Part shown: positions 19,567 through 30,277 of the stretch, piece by piece
How the letters are laid out: the number at the start of each line of letters is the position of its first letter
Numbering within the stretch: the stretch's first letter is position 1
Assembly (NCBI RefSeq): GCF_003144395.1
Contig: NZ_PENZ01000010.1
Location: forward strand, 23,714-87,713
Direction of reading: 5' to 3'
DNA length: 64,000 bases
Source of the DNA: Proteus faecis
GTDB taxonomy: Bacteria; Pseudomonadota; Gammaproteobacteria; Enterobacterales; Enterobacteriaceae
Notes under the pieces: model-generated
Seen by the model: only the letters and a program-made list of their open reading frames with translations
The model's database searches: none
Told to the model about the DNA's origin: nothing
Program-made: the position numbers and the translations under genes

Positions 19567-20958
19567 ATGTTGACTAAAAAAAGAAAATTATTACTTAGTG
19601 CATTAGCAATGAGTGTCGGACTTTCACTCTCTACTATTCCAGCAACCAGCATGGCCGCGTTGCCTGCGGTTATGCCATCAGGTGAACAACTGCCAAGCCT
19701 TGCACCGATGTTAGAAAAAGTGTTACCTGCTGTTGTCAGTGTGCACGTTTCAGGAACACGAGTGCAAAGCCAGCAAGTCCCTGAAGAGTTCAAATTCTTC
19801 TTTGGTCCAAATTTCCCATCACAACAACAAAGCATTCGTCCTTTTGAAGGATTAGGCTCTGGTGTCATTATTGATGCTCAAAAAGGCTACGTATTAACAA
19901 ATAACCACGTTGTTGATGGCGCAGATAAAATTCAACTGCAAATTAATGATGGGCGTGAATTTAGTGCAAAATTAATTGGTAGCGATCCACAAACAGATAT
20001 CGCATTACTGCAAATTGAAAAACCAACTAACTTAACTGCAATTAAAATGGCAGACTCTGACCAATTACGTGTTGGTGACTTTGCGGTTGCAGTGGGTAAC
20101 CCATTTGGTTTAGGCCAAACAGCAACATCAGGTATTATCTCCGCATTAGGCCGTAGCGGTTTAAATCTTGAAGGTTTAGAGAACTTTATTCAAACCGATG
20201 CATCTATCAACCGTGGTAACTCTGGTGGTGCGCTCGTTAACCTAAATGGTGAGCTAATCGGAATTAACACAGCTATTTTAGCTCCGGGTGGTGGCAACAT
20301 CGGTATCGGCTTCGCCATCCCAAGTAATATGGCGCGTGACCTTAGCCAACAACTGATTTCTCATGGTGAAGTTAAACGAGGTATCTTAGGTATTCGTGGT
20401 ACAGAAATGAATTCTGATCTGGCGAAATCCTTTAATATTGATGCACAACGCGGCGCTTTTGTTAGCGAAGTAATGCCAGATTCATCAGCAGCAAAAGCAG
20501 GCATTAAACCGGGTGACGTTTTAATCTCAGTTGATGGTAAACGTATCAATAGCTTTGCTGAATTAAGAGCCAAAGTGGGTACAACACCGCCAGGTAAAGA
20601 GATCCTGATTGGCCTAATCCGTCAAGGTAAACCAATGGATGTAAAAGTGACATTAGAGAAACAATCCGCCGATGCAACACGCGCAGATAACTTCTCTCCT
20701 GCACTACAGGGAGCCACATTAAGTAACTATGTGAATAAACAAGTGAAAGCTGTTGCTGTCGATTCGGTAGAAAAAGATTCTGCAGCCGCTGCATCTGGTT
20801 TACAAAAAGGCGACCTTATTATTGGTATCAATAATACGCCAATTACATCACTAGGCGATTTACGCAAAGCAATTGACGCTAAACCGCCTGTTCTTGCACT
20901 GAATATTCAGCGTGGTAATGAAGAAATTTACCTGCTGTTACGTAATACACCTCGCTAA
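19567..20958 (+). CDS. degQ: Periplasmic serine endoprotease DegQ (DegP/HtrA family)
   Basis: An ATP-independent periplasmic protease-chaperone for misfolded proteins. It has a signal peptide (cleavage after ATSMA, about residue 30), a trypsin-like domain with catalytic triad His114, Asp144 and Ser219 (RGNSGGALV), and two PDZ domains (about 270-365 and 375-460). The 463-residue length fits DegQ, and position next to degS supports DegQ over DegP. It is followed by its own terminator. Confidence 0.95.
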   Translation: MLTKKRKLLLSALAMSVGLSLSTIPATSMAALPAVMPSGEQLPSLAPMLEKVLPAVVSVHVSGTRVQSQQVPEEFKFFFGPNFPSQQQSIRPFEGLGSGVIIDAQKGYVLTNNHVVDGADKIQLQINDGREFSAKLIGSDPQTDIALLQIEKPTNLTAIKMADSDQLRVGDFAVAVGNPFGLGQTATSGIISALGRSGLNLEGLENFIQTDASINRGNSGGALVNLNGELIGINTAILAPGGGNIGIGFAIPSNMARDLSQQLISHGEVKRGILGIRGTEMNSDLAKSFNIDAQRGAFVSEVMPDSSAAKAGIKPGDVLISVDGKRINSFAELRAKVGTTPPGKEILIGLIRQGKPMDVKVTLEKQSADATRADNFSPALQGATLSNYVNKQVKAVAVDSVEKDSAAAASGLQKGDLIIGINNTPITSLGDLRKAIDAKPPVLALNIQRGNEEIYLLLRNTPR

Positions 20959-20997
20959 GAAGTAAGCTTTTCACCTATCTAATTTATTGATTTCTTT

Positions 20998-21031
20998 AGC
21001 CCTATAATTTCCATTATAGGGCTTTTTTTTA
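20998..21031 (+). terminator. Terminator of degQ
   Basis: AGCCCTATAAT and ATTATAGGGCT pair perfectly over 11 bp with a short loop, followed by eight T residues. Confidence 0.93.
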
Positions 21032-21154
21032 TACCTATTTTTAGGCTTAAAAGGGTATTTTATGTGCTAAGCGATGCTTTCATAAGTTAAACTATGCTAT
21101 TCTCACTGCTCCTACGCGAATAATTTCACAGTCAGACATAAATACAGGATTTTT

Positions 21155-22222
21155 ATGTTAACTAAGTTACTGCGATCAACTCTAATTGGTCTTCTCACAG
21201 CAGCAATTCTTTTGATTGCAGTTCCTTCAATTCGCCCTATTTTTATTGAACGCCTACTTAATGGCGATTTTCTCAATGCACCTTTTAGCTATAACACTGC
21301 AGTGCGACGAGCAGCTCCTGCGGTTGTTAATGTTTATAGCAGTACGATGGGGAGTTTTTCTCAAGAAGGCCGTGAGCTAACATCTTTAGGTGCTGGCGTC
21401 ATTATGGATGGTCGTGGTTATATTCTGACGAATCAGCATGTTATTAATAATGCTGATCAGATCCTTATCGCCCTTCAAAATGGTGATCTTTATGAAGGCT
21501 TACTTGTTGGTTCTGATCCTTTAACCGATCTTGCGGTATTAAAAATTGATGCCGATAAACTCCCTACAATCCCCATTAATACTAAACGAATTTCTCATGT
21601 TGGTGATGTCGTGCTAGCTATCGGTAACCCATTTAATATTGGGCAAACTATTACACAAGGGATCATCAGTGCTACTGGACGCGTTGGATTAAGCCCAACC
21701 CGTTACCAAAATTTCCTGCAAACAGACGCCTCAATTAATGAAGGTAACTCTGGCGGTGCACTAATTAATACTGAAGGTGAACTCGTAGGTATTAATACCA
21801 TGACATTTGATTCAGGAACCTATAACGGATACCGCCCTACGGCAGAGGGACTAGGCTTCGCTATTCCGACCGAACTTGCAGTTAAAATTATGAATAAGCT
21901 AATTCGTGATGGTCGTGTTATCCGTGGTTTTATTGGTATCACAGCAAAAGAATTACCAAAAATTCGCTCATCAAATACAGATATTAAGCAAATTCAAGGA
22001 TTGCGAATTTTTAGGATCACACCAAATGGCCCTGCGGATAAAGCTGGAATAAAAACCGGCGATATCATCCTTAGCATTAATCATGCACCTGCCACTTCCG
22101 CGATGGAAATGATGGATTACATTGCAGAAACGCGCCCCGGTACAGCGCTACCTGTCACGATATTACGAGAAGGTAAAGAGATCAATGTAGATGTAACTAT
22201 TTCTGAATACCAGCCAGAATAA
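21155..22222 (+). CDS. degS: Membrane-anchored site-1 protease DegS
   Basis: A sensor protease that cuts the anti-sigma factor RseA when unfolded porins bind its PDZ domain, starting the sigma-E response. The N-terminus has one anchor helix (about residues 8-27). The triad is His95, Asp125 and Ser199 (EGNSGGALI), and one PDZ domain follows (about 255-350). At 355 residues it is the expected size and has no cleavable signal. In E. coli mdh and argR come next; here an accessory region follows. Confidence 0.96.
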   Translation: MLTKLLRSTLIGLLTAAILLIAVPSIRPIFIERLLNGDFLNAPFSYNTAVRRAAPAVVNVYSSTMGSFSQEGRELTSLGAGVIMDGRGYILTNQHVINNADQILIALQNGDLYEGLLVGSDPLTDLAVLKIDADKLPTIPINTKRISHVGDVVLAIGNPFNIGQTITQGIISATGRVGLSPTRYQNFLQTDASINEGNSGGALINTEGELVGINTMTFDSGTYNGYRPTAEGLGFAIPTELAVKIMNKLIRDGRVIRGFIGITAKELPKIRSSNTDIKQIQGLRIFRITPNGPADKAGIKTGDIILSINHAPATSAMEMMDYIAETRPGTALPVTILREGKEINVDVTISEYQPE

Positions 22223-22231
22223 TAACTAACA

Positions 22232-22266
22232 AAAAATCGCCTTATTCTTGGCTAATCAGGCGATTT
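22232..22266. terminator. Bidirectional terminator between degS and the CPCC gene
   Basis: AAATCGCCT and AGGCGATTT form a 9-bp stem flanked by A/T runs. It overlaps the last codons of the convergent CPCC gene. Confidence 0.7.
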
Positions 22267-22497
22267 CATATAAAACGTCGCACTTTGTAAGCAGCTTTCT
22301 TTAAAGGTTTCGGTATTGCGATAATCCTCTAAGGTACTGTGATTACAACCACTGTATTGTCCTTCTTTAGTACCATCATTTTGCCAACCACATACAGGGC
22401 AGATCTCAAAAAATGCCTCATCTTTATCTTTGAAAACAAAATAATGACACGCAACACAACTCACTTCTAAAGGAAGATGACAACTTCGCTTTTCCAT
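22252..22497 (-). CDS. CPCC-type cysteine-rich protein
   Basis: An 81-residue soluble protein with two CxxC pairs, Cys14/Cys17 and Cys33/Cys36 (ICPVCGWQNDGTKEGQYSG), which fits a zinc-ribbon of the CPCC cysteine-rich family. No function is established for the family. It is transcribed towards degS and lies 56 bases downstream of the DUF2157 gene, so they may be cotranscribed. It is absent from the E. coli version of this locus. Confidence 0.7.
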   Translation of the reverse strand: MEKRSCHLPLEVSCVACHYFVFKDKDEAFFEICPVCGWQNDGTKEGQYSGCNHSTLEDYRNTETFKESCLQSATFYMKSPD

Positions 22498-22553
22498 AGG
22501 AAAAACTCTCCTACTACATTATTAATCAATACGTTTTCATTATACTATTGGCT

Positions 22554-23612
22554 CTAATTCTCTTTATTAGCGATTGAGTTATTTTCAACAGCATGCCAAA
22601 TTTTTTCAGCTTTTCGTCCAATTAAAATCAGTGAAACCGCCAAAATAAAGAAGAAAATCGCACTGTGTAAACTATCCCAGAAATATTCAAAGAATCGGGT
22701 ATAAAGGTTGATACCAAGGAATGTTAGACCGAATCCTCTTAACATACCGTCATCTGTTTTAAGGCTAATATAAATACAACTAACTGAAACAACAGCAAAT
22801 AACAGTGCCCAAGGTAACAATTTTATACTTGATGTGTAATACCATGTATCAGGATCGTAATTGCCGAAAATAGACATTATCCATAGCGCAATAAACAGAT
22901 AAGTGAGCCCCATTATTTTTGTCATGGTAAATAAACGACGCTGTACCAATACATTTTGTAGAAAATAACAGCCTGCTAATAATACTGCGCCAAAGAAAAC
23001 AAAGCGGATAGGATAGTTCATCCCTAACCAATAAGCCCCCCAACCAGAGACATATCCTGTTTCAGCACCAAACCAATTTCCTAACATCAATAAGAAGAAT
23101 AACCACACCAAAGAAGAGCGACTGATAAATCCAATTGCACCATAAATGACACAGCCAATTAGAAAGAGAGGAGCAATATGACCACTACCTGTATCCAGTA
23201 ACTCTCCTAACTGCCAAAGAAAAATAGCCGTAAACATCACACCTAAAAAGAGAATAAACTCAGTACTGTAATGCCACTGTGTTTCTTTTCGCTGACGTTT
23301 AAATCCCCAAAAATAGAGTGCTGAAGCAATAAGTGCAGGAGAAATCACCCGCATAATTTCAGAAACACTAAAAATCTCAATGAGATAATAAATTAATGCA
23401 CTATCACTAAAAATACTACCAGCTGCAATAATCAAACAGACCATCGCTATCCAGAATGCATAACGGCTCAGCCGTTTCCAATCAAAAGGAATGCGGTGCA
23501 ATGTATTTCCTAACTGCTGATATTCTTGTTCTGAAATCTCACCAGATCGTTGCCATTCATCCAGTGCTTGACGAACTAGGCGCTCTTGTTTCCTTGTTAC
23601 CTGCATATTCAT
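22554..23612 (-). CDS. DUF2157-like polytopic membrane protein
   Basis: A 352-residue protein with a short soluble N-terminus (about 1-45) rich in charged residues and containing an EQEYQQLGN helix, then about ten hydrophobic segments. This matches DUF2157 membrane proteins, which have no known function. AAGGAAG lies upstream of the ATG at 23612; Met3 is an alternative. It is divergent from the SIR2 module and sits in the accessory patch between degS and murA. Confidence 0.72.
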   Translation of the reverse strand: MNMQVTRKQERLVRQALDEWQRSGEISEQEYQQLGNTLHRIPFDWKRLSRYAFWIAMVCLIIAAGSIFSDSALIYYLIEIFSVSEIMRVISPALIASALYFWGFKRQRKETQWHYSTEFILFLGVMFTAIFLWQLGELLDTGSGHIAPLFLIGCVIYGAIGFISRSSLVWLFFLLMLGNWFGAETGYVSGWGAYWLGMNYPIRFVFFGAVLLAGCYFLQNVLVQRRLFTMTKIMGLTYLFIALWIMSIFGNYDPDTWYYTSSIKLLPWALLFAVVSVSCIYISLKTDDGMLRGFGLTFLGINLYTRFFEYFWDSLHSAIFFFILAVSLILIGRKAEKIWHAVENNSIANKEN

Positions 23613-23934
23613 TTCTTCCTTTTAGTTCATAGAAATTTATCTAAAACAGGTCTATTTTTCTTACTGTATCTTGCTGCGAAAGAAATGCCTTATGAATTAT
23701 CCTATTCTGAATTTATTCAAAATGATGGCGGATATTTCATAATACACATATTTTTATCATACCCTGTTGTTAACACTAAACTGTCTATCCATTTTATCTA
23801 TTTTAATAATCCGAAATAGTTATTTATTACTATATAGCACACAAAATTTAACCCTAAAGCAGGAAATTAATAAAATTTATGATATTTAATATTAATAAAA
23901 TAATTATAAGAATGGAGATATCAAGGGTAATTTA
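23613..23934. other. Intergenic region upstream of the SIR2 module
   Basis: About 320 bases, strongly AT-rich. A 77-residue ORF here (23586-23819) overlaps the DUF2157 start on the other strand and has no recognisable features, so I regard it as spurious. The region probably holds divergent promoters. AAGGG lies 8 bases before the first gene of the module. Confidence 0.5.
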
Positions 23935-24846
23935 ATGAAAATAGAACTCGCAAAAAGCCTAGAATTAAATAAATCTATTTCAGCAGAAGAAGCAGATAAA
24001 TTATTCTCAGACAGAATAATAACATCGAAACATCTTTTTGAATGCTCTGAACTTGATTGTCACGCCCAAGTAACTTGTGCCAACCTTGATAAACCTTTTC
24101 GGCTAAGAAAGAGAGTCCCATATTTTAAATTTGTTTCTGAACATAGCAATACATGTAAAGTTGGGATTAATGAAGAAGATGAGTTTCGTAGAATAAAAAA
24201 GGTTACCGAAGATCCAGAAGCACTCCCTTTTATTCTCAATGATACCGTTGAACTTGATCTCTCATCTCCTTATAAAACTAAATTTCATGATATCTCCTCC
24301 TCAAAAGAGGAGAATAGTATAAATAAACGCTTAAAAACAAAAAATATTGATGAAGAAAATATTAATAAAACACGCCATTCAAGAAAACGCTTGTCTGGGC
24401 TAGTTAACGCATTTATAGATAAAGAAAATTTCTTTCTAAATACCGCAGAAGGAAGAATTCACTTAAGAGATTTTTTTATAAATATTAATGATGAAAAGGA
24501 TCTCAGTGAATATGTAGAGGAGCCTCGTGTATATTTTGGTAAAGCTTGGATTAAGCGTATAGATAATTATTACCTAGTCCGTTTTGATAAAGAAATGAGA
24601 TCTGGTGACTTAAAATGTAAGCCAACATTTTTTATTCCTGAACGTCTTGTTGATAAATCAGAGTATAAAAGAACTTCTCGACAAGAGTTAGATAAAATAG
24701 CACTTTCAACACCACCAAAACCTCTTTACTTATTTATATTCAGTGAATTACCACCTGTAAAAATGAATAGTGGTGATTTTATAAATTTCAAATTAGATGA
24801 TTTAACATACCTATATTACAAAACATGGGGTAAGAAAAATGAATGA
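23935..24846 (+). CDS. Unknown protein with Cys/His cluster, partner of the SIR2 protein
   Basis: A 303-residue soluble protein I do not recognise. Its N-terminal part has Cys37, Cys42, Cys48, His70 and Cys74 (FECSELDCHAQVTC, then EHSNTC), spaced like a zinc-binding finger. A basic, low-complexity linker follows (about residues 120-155), then a C-terminal domain (about 160-300) of alternating beta-type segments such as VYFGKAWIKRI and YYLVRF. Its stop overlaps the SIR2 start by 8 bases (ATGAATGA), so the two are translationally coupled. The DNA is AT-rich with many ATA and AGA codons, suggesting transfer. It could be a target sensor or DNA-binding partner, but that is only inference. Confidence 0.7.
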   Translation: MKIELAKSLELNKSISAEEADKLFSDRIITSKHLFECSELDCHAQVTCANLDKPFRLRKRVPYFKFVSEHSNTCKVGINEEDEFRRIKKVTEDPEALPFILNDTVELDLSSPYKTKFHDISSSKEENSINKRLKTKNIDEENINKTRHSRKRLSGLVNAFIDKENFFLNTAEGRIHLRDFFININDEKDLSEYVEEPRVYFGKAWIKRIDNYYLVRFDKEMRSGDLKCKPTFFIPERLVDKSEYKRTSRQELDKIALSTPPKPLYLFIFSELPPVKMNSGDFINFKLDDLTYLYYKTWGKKNE

Positions 24847-26143
24847 AATATATGAAATAGCTTATTCAGCAGCAGCAAATAGATTATGTTTATTTACAGG
24901 TACAGGTTTTTCTAAAGCACTGACAAATAACGAGGCTCTTGGCTGGCAATCTCTACTTGAAAAAGCATGTGATAAACTAAGCGGTCTAAGTAAAATAAAA
25001 AAATCACTCTTTCCACATGATGGAAAAAATCCATTAAGTTTAGAAGAAGCTGCTCAAGTTATTTATATTGAATATCAAAAAAAAGGTGAAAATTTACATG
25101 AGAAAATAGCAGAGATAATAAAAGAAATTCATTTATCAGAAGATAACAAACATGTAAAAGATTTTTTAGAGAATAATTCAGTAAGAATAATAACAACAAA
25201 TTATGATAAACTTATTGAAAAAATGATCCCCATAAAAAAATGTCAATCTCTTGCACCTGGCTTACCAATACCAAAAGCATCTTCAAGTACAAAAATTTAT
25301 CATGTACATGGCTCTATTGATTCACCAAGTAATATGGTAGTCACTTCTGATGATTATTTTAAATTTATAAATGATAACTCTTATTTTTCCAAGAAAATAA
25401 GCTCTATGATTTATGAAAATACTATTGTTATATTAGGTTATTCTCTTGGTGATACAAACCTTAAAGCAATTATTAACGAGTACAAAAATTTTTCAAGAGA
25501 AAATGTTATTGGTTCTTCTATGTTTTTAGTATCTAGAAAGAAAGTAGAATCTTATTTAAAAGAATACTATTTCCATTGTTATGGCATTAGAGTAATTGAT
25601 AATTTAGATATTCATGACTTTTTTGAAAAATTAAATTCCAAAATTCAAAATGTACAAAAAAGAGTAGAAGACTCGTTAGAAAATATCAAAAAAGTACTGA
25701 GTGGCAGTCATAGCTTTTCTAAAGAATTTCTAAAGGTTGAAAGTAATTTTTATGAAATAATTGTATCTTTAGCCGCATCTGGTGTTCGAGTAACTGATAC
25801 CAAAGCAATGAATATGATAGAGAGAATAATACAAGAAAAAATAGAATTAACGAGTGAAAACAATGCTTGGGAGCAATATGTTCATTTAGCAAATTGGCTA
25901 ATCTATCTTGCGACTATAATTGAAATAAGAAACACTCCCTTAGAAAAAATATATCTTAAAGCAGTATCTCATTCAATGAATCATATGAGTAAAGATTATT
26001 CTATAGGCTATTCGTGGCATGCTTATCGTGCATGGGAGAATAAATGGCCATCTCTTATTGTGTCAAATAGAGTTATGATAAAAAATTATGTTAGTAACTA
26101 TATTAGCTATACCGATGCTGTAAATTTAGTTAAAAATTTATAG
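24839..26143 (+). CDS. SIR2-domain protein, putative defence NADase
   Basis: A 434-residue protein with an N-terminal SIR2-like domain (about 1-270). The Rossmann-type motif FTGTGFSKAL is at residues 19-28; the catalytic-region motif TTNYD has Asn121 and Asp123; the catalytic-type His lies in YHVHG (His155 or His157); and ILGYSLGDTNLKAI begins near 198, as in SIR2_2-type domains. In known anti-phage systems (Thoeris ThsA, DSR, SIR2-HerA, SIR2-pAgo) such domains degrade NAD+ when triggered. The C-terminal 160 residues are helical and unrecognised. Coupled to the upstream Cys/His protein. AT-rich codon use differs from the neighbours. Confidence 0.82.
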   Translation: MNEIYEIAYSAAANRLCLFTGTGFSKALTNNEALGWQSLLEKACDKLSGLSKIKKSLFPHDGKNPLSLEEAAQVIYIEYQKKGENLHEKIAEIIKEIHLSEDNKHVKDFLENNSVRIITTNYDKLIEKMIPIKKCQSLAPGLPIPKASSSTKIYHVHGSIDSPSNMVVTSDDYFKFINDNSYFSKKISSMIYENTIVILGYSLGDTNLKAIINEYKNFSRENVIGSSMFLVSRKKVESYLKEYYFHCYGIRVIDNLDIHDFFEKLNSKIQNVQKRVEDSLENIKKVLSGSHSFSKEFLKVESNFYEIIVSLAASGVRVTDTKAMNMIERIIQEKIELTSENNAWEQYVHLANWLIYLATIIEIRNTPLEKIYLKAVSHSMNHMSKDYSIGYSWHAYRAWENKWPSLIVSNRVMIKNYVSNYISYTDAVNLVKNL

Positions 26144-26161
26144 CTAATTTGAGCTAATAAA

Positions 26162-26198
26162 ATAAAAAAACCATAGCACAACAATGCACTATGGTTTT
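26162..26198 (-). terminator. Terminator of murA (also faces the SIR2 gene)
   Basis: AAAACCATAG and CTATGGTTTT are perfect arms. On the minus strand the stem is followed by a run of seven T, so it serves murA best; the plus-strand T-run is short. Confidence 0.8.
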
Positions 26199-26228
26199 GA
26201 ATGACTAAAAAATGATAACTAAAATAAA

Positions 26229-27530
<1,302 letters not shown>

Positions 27531-27538
27531 CTACTGAA

Positions 27539-27793
27539 TTAAAGCCCGTTAAGTTTACGATCCCTCTTCCACTCTTCAGGTGTGTAGGCTTTAATAGACA
27601 AAGCGTGAATACGGTTATCTGCAATATATTCCATCAAAGGGGCATAAATGGTTTGTTGTTGTTTGACTCTGCTCATTCCCTCAAACATTGCGCCGACAAC
27701 AACAACTTGAAAATGACTACCATCACCATTGACGATGACTTCATCTAAAGACAGGCTGTCCATTAATACTTGTTTGATTTCATTTGTATCCAT
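27539..27793 (-). CDS. ibaG: BolA-family protein IbaG
   Basis: A small BolA-fold protein linked to acid stress and, with monothiol glutaredoxins, Fe-S handling. The 84 residues include the typical [25 protein letters not shown] and the C-terminal [14 protein letters not shown]. It lies between mlaB and murA as in E. coli, but a strong terminator upstream separates it from the mla operon, so it likely has its own promoter or shares one with murA. Confidence 0.96.
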   Translation of the reverse strand: MDTNEIKQVLMDSLSLDEVIVNGDGSHFQVVVVGAMFEGMSRVKQQQTIYAPLMEYIADNRIHALSIKAYTPEEWKRDRKLNGL

Positions 27794-27867
27794 AATTGCT
27801 TAATCTCAACGTTAAAATAATAATCAGTCGTCTATCCTAATGGAATCCGCCCTACTCTTAAACCATC

Positions 27868-27910
27868 AAAAACCCCCTTAATGATAAAAGTATCACGAAG
27901 GGGGCTTTTT
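27868..27910 (-). terminator. Terminator of the mla operon
   Basis: On the minus strand CCCCCTT pairs with AAGGGGG, with an inner GTGATA/TATCAT pairing, followed by TTTTT. It lies about 25 bases after the mlaB stop. Confidence 0.88.
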
Positions 27911-27933
27911 AATACTTTTACTCAAAATCGGTG

Positions 27934-28227
27934 TTAGGCAATATTCATAATTTCATCAAGATCATAGAGTGTAATTAAGGTCTGAAAACGTTCACTTACA
28001 CCTTGAATAATAAATTGACGATTTTGCTCTTCCATTTCTGCTTTTAAATGAACAAAAAGAGCCAATCCTGTTGAATCAATATGCCCTAAGGCAGAAATAT
28101 CAATGGTATTAATATCAGCCAATAATACTTTACGTTGTTGCCACACAGACAATAACGTTTCACGATCTAGCGTTCCTTGGAAATAGAGGACATCCTCTTT
28201 TTTTTCCCAATTTAACGAAGCTGACAT
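27934..28227 (-). CDS. mlaB: Mla phospholipid transport STAS protein MlaB
   Basis: A cytoplasmic STAS-domain subunit of the MlaFEDB ABC complex, which keeps outer-membrane lipids asymmetric. The 97-residue form from 28227 (MSASLNWEKKEDVLYF) matches E. coli MlaB; the longer ORF start inside mlaC was rejected. The STAS signature is IDISALGHIDSTGLALFVHL, where Thr is typical of the site. It starts 1 base after the mlaC stop (TAACATG). Confidence 0.93.
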   Translation of the reverse strand: MSASLNWEKKEDVLYFQGTLDRETLLSVWQQRKVLLADINTIDISALGHIDSTGLALFVHLKAEMEEQNRQFIIQGVSERFQTLITLYDLDEIMNIA

Positions 28228-28228
28228 G

Positions 28229-28858
28229 TTATTTTTTCTCATCCAGCGTAATTGGTGTTTTAGCACTGATTTCTAACTGTTTTGTTAAACCATCAACACC
28301 TTTAGAATTTAAAATATCTGACCACTCATTCTGTTTTGTTGTGATCATGCTGACACCTTCAGCAATCATATCATAAGCTTGCCATTCACCTGTTTTACTG
28401 TTTTTACGCCATTGGAAATCGAGGCGAACAGGTGGGCGACCATTTGTATCGATAATGGTGACACGAATAGTTAGAGTTGATTTATCTGCGAAAGGTTTTG
28501 CCGGCTCAATGCGGTACTCTTGACCTTCATACATCGCTAATGCTTGACCATAAACTTGAGCAAGATATGCTTCAAACGCAGTGAAATAAGCATCGCGTTG
28601 CGCTGGTGTTGCATTGCGATAATGTGGCCCTAACACTAATGCTCCTGCATATTTAATATGAACATAAGGCAGTAATTCTTGCTGAACAATTTGGCGTAAG
28701 ACTTCAGGGTTTTTACGAATTTCAGGTTGTTCATTTTTTAATTTACTAAAGGTCTTTTGCGCTGCATCTTCCATTAATGCGTAAGGATTGGTTTTATCTA
28801 CCGCCATTGCAAAAGGCGTTATCACTAATAGTGCGACCATCAATAAGCGTTTAAACAT
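28229..28858 (-). CDS. mlaC: Periplasmic phospholipid carrier MlaC
   Basis: A soluble periplasmic shuttle between MlaA in the outer membrane and MlaFEDB in the inner membrane. From 28858 the 209-residue product has a signal peptide ([19 protein letters not shown]), [14 protein letters not shown], and the conserved [16 protein letters not shown] and [16 protein letters not shown] segments. The longer ORF start at 28888 has no good Shine-Dalgarno, while GAGGAG precedes 28858. Confidence 0.95.
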   Translation of the reverse strand: MFKRLLMVALLVITPFAMAVDKTNPYALMEDAAQKTFSKLKNEQPEIRKNPEVLRQIVQQELLPYVHIKYAGALVLGPHYRNATPAQRDAYFTAFEAYLAQVYGQALAMYEGQEYRIEPAKPFADKSTLTIRVTIIDTNGRPPVRLDFQWRKNSKTGEWQAYDMIAEGVSMITTKQNEWSDILNSKGVDGLTKQLEISAKTPITLDEKK

Positions 28859-28954
28859 ACGTTCGCTTCTCCTCAAATAGGGTTTCAATAATACGATGCA
28901 TTTATTACGCTAAATCTAGCTAAATGTGTAAGTGCATCGTATAGGAATTAATGA

Positions 28955-29491
28955 TTAAGGTAATGCAGAGTGTTCTTCTATCGGCTTAGATTCAGATTTA
29001 GCTGAATTATCACCTTCACCCGTTTTATAAAGGAATTGACCAATAAGATCTTCTAGCACCATTGCTGAATTGGTGTTTGTGATCCGTCCCCCGTCTTTTA
29101 ACAAAGTAGAATCTAATGCTTCATCATAAAAGCCTAAATTCAATGCAAGGAACTGCTCACCTAATAAACCAGATGTACGAATAGACAATGAGCTACTTTC
29201 TGGAATATGGTCATAAATGCTCAGAATATCGAGCGCAACTTCTGGACGATAGTTCCCTTCATCTTCTTCTTTTAAGGTGATAGAGGAAACGCGACCAATA
29301 ACTACCCCACCAATCTTAACTGGAGAGCGCTCTTTCAACCCACCAATATTACCGAAACTGGCATAAACGCGATAAGTCGGTTGATTACCCATTTCTTTAA
29401 TATCAGCTACTTTCAGGCATAAGAAAATCACGGCAGCTAACGCAATCAGAACAAACAGACCAACCCAAACTTCAATTTTTTTACTTTGCAT
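28955..29491 (-). CDS. mlaD: MCE-domain lipid binding protein MlaD
   Basis: The inner-membrane anchored MCE protein that forms the hexameric ring of the Mla complex. One N-terminal helix (about residues 7-27) precedes the MCE domain (YASFGNIGGLKERSPVKIGGVVIGRV). At 178 residues it is the usual size. It lies 3 bases after mlaE and about 96 bases before the mlaC start. Confidence 0.96.
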   Translation of the reverse strand: MQSKKIEVWVGLFVLIALAAVIFLCLKVADIKEMGNQPTYRVYASFGNIGGLKERSPVKIGGVVIGRVSSITLKEEDEGNYRPEVALDILSIYDHIPESSSLSIRTSGLLGEQFLALNLGFYDEALDSTLLKDGGRITNTNSAMVLEDLIGQFLYKTGEGDNSAKSESKPIEEHSALP

Positions 29492-29494
29492 GAC

Positions 29495-30274
29495 TTAGTT
29501 CCCAAACATCAGTGCGGTTAGCACAAAATCTAAACCCAATACGGCTAACGATGAATGAACAACGGTACGTGTTGTTGCTCTGCTAATCCCTTCTGATGTT
29601 GGGATTGCGTCATACCCGTTAAAAAGCGCTATCCAAGTGACAGTAATGGCAAAAACGACACTTTTAATAAAGCAGTTCACTAGATCAAGTCGCCATTCAA
29701 CGGCACCTTGCATCGATGCCCAGAAAAAGCCTTCATCGATCCCTTTCCAATCCACCCCAACAATTGCACCACCCCAAATACCGATGGCAACAAAAATAAG
29801 TGAAAGCAACGGCATACTAATAAGACCAGCCCAAAAACGGGGCGCAACGACACGTCTTAAAGGATCGACTGCCATCATTTCTAAACTAGAAATTTGTTCT
29901 GTAGCTTTCATTAAGCCGATTTCAGCGGTTAAGGCAGAACCCGCACGACCTGCAAATAATAGTGCCGTGACAACTGGGCCTAATTCTCTTAACAATGAAA
30001 GTGCGACCATCATACCTAGGCTAGCTTCAGCACTAAAGGTTGTTAAAACTAGATAACCTTGTAGCCCCAGCACCATGCCAATAAATAGGCCAGACACCAT
30101 GATAATTAATAAGGATTGAACACCAACGTTATACAATTGCTTCAGTAAAAGAGGCCATTGTTTACGAAATTCAGGCTTACCAACTAATGCTCGAAAAAGC
30201 ATAATGCCGGCTCTACCAAAAGTTGCAAAAATCGCCAACGCTCTAGTGCCAATGCGAGATAATAAATTTATCAC
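29495..30274 (-). CDS. mlaE: Mla ABC transporter permease MlaE
   Basis: The membrane permease of the phospholipid transporter. It has 259 residues, about five to six membrane segments, and conserved family blocks such as [24 protein letters not shown] and [18 protein letters not shown]. Spacing of 3 bases to both mlaF and mlaD indicates tight coupling. Confidence 0.97.
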   Translation of the reverse strand: MINLLSRIGTRALAIFATFGRAGIMLFRALVGKPEFRKQWPLLLKQLYNVGVQSLLIIMVSGLFIGMVLGLQGYLVLTTFSAEASLGMMVALSLLRELGPVVTALLFAGRAGSALTAEIGLMKATEQISSLEMMAVDPLRRVVAPRFWAGLISMPLLSLIFVAIGIWGGAIVGVDWKGIDEGFFWASMQGAVEWRLDLVNCFIKSVVFAITVTWIALFNGYDAIPTSEGISRATTRTVVHSSLAVLGLDFVLTALMFGN

Positions 30275-30277
30275 GTA

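Noticed and set aside
23586..23819. 77-residue plus-strand ORF between the DUF2157 gene and the SIR2 module
   Set aside because: It overlaps the DUF2157 start on the opposite strand, has no good ribosome binding site and no recognisable protein features.
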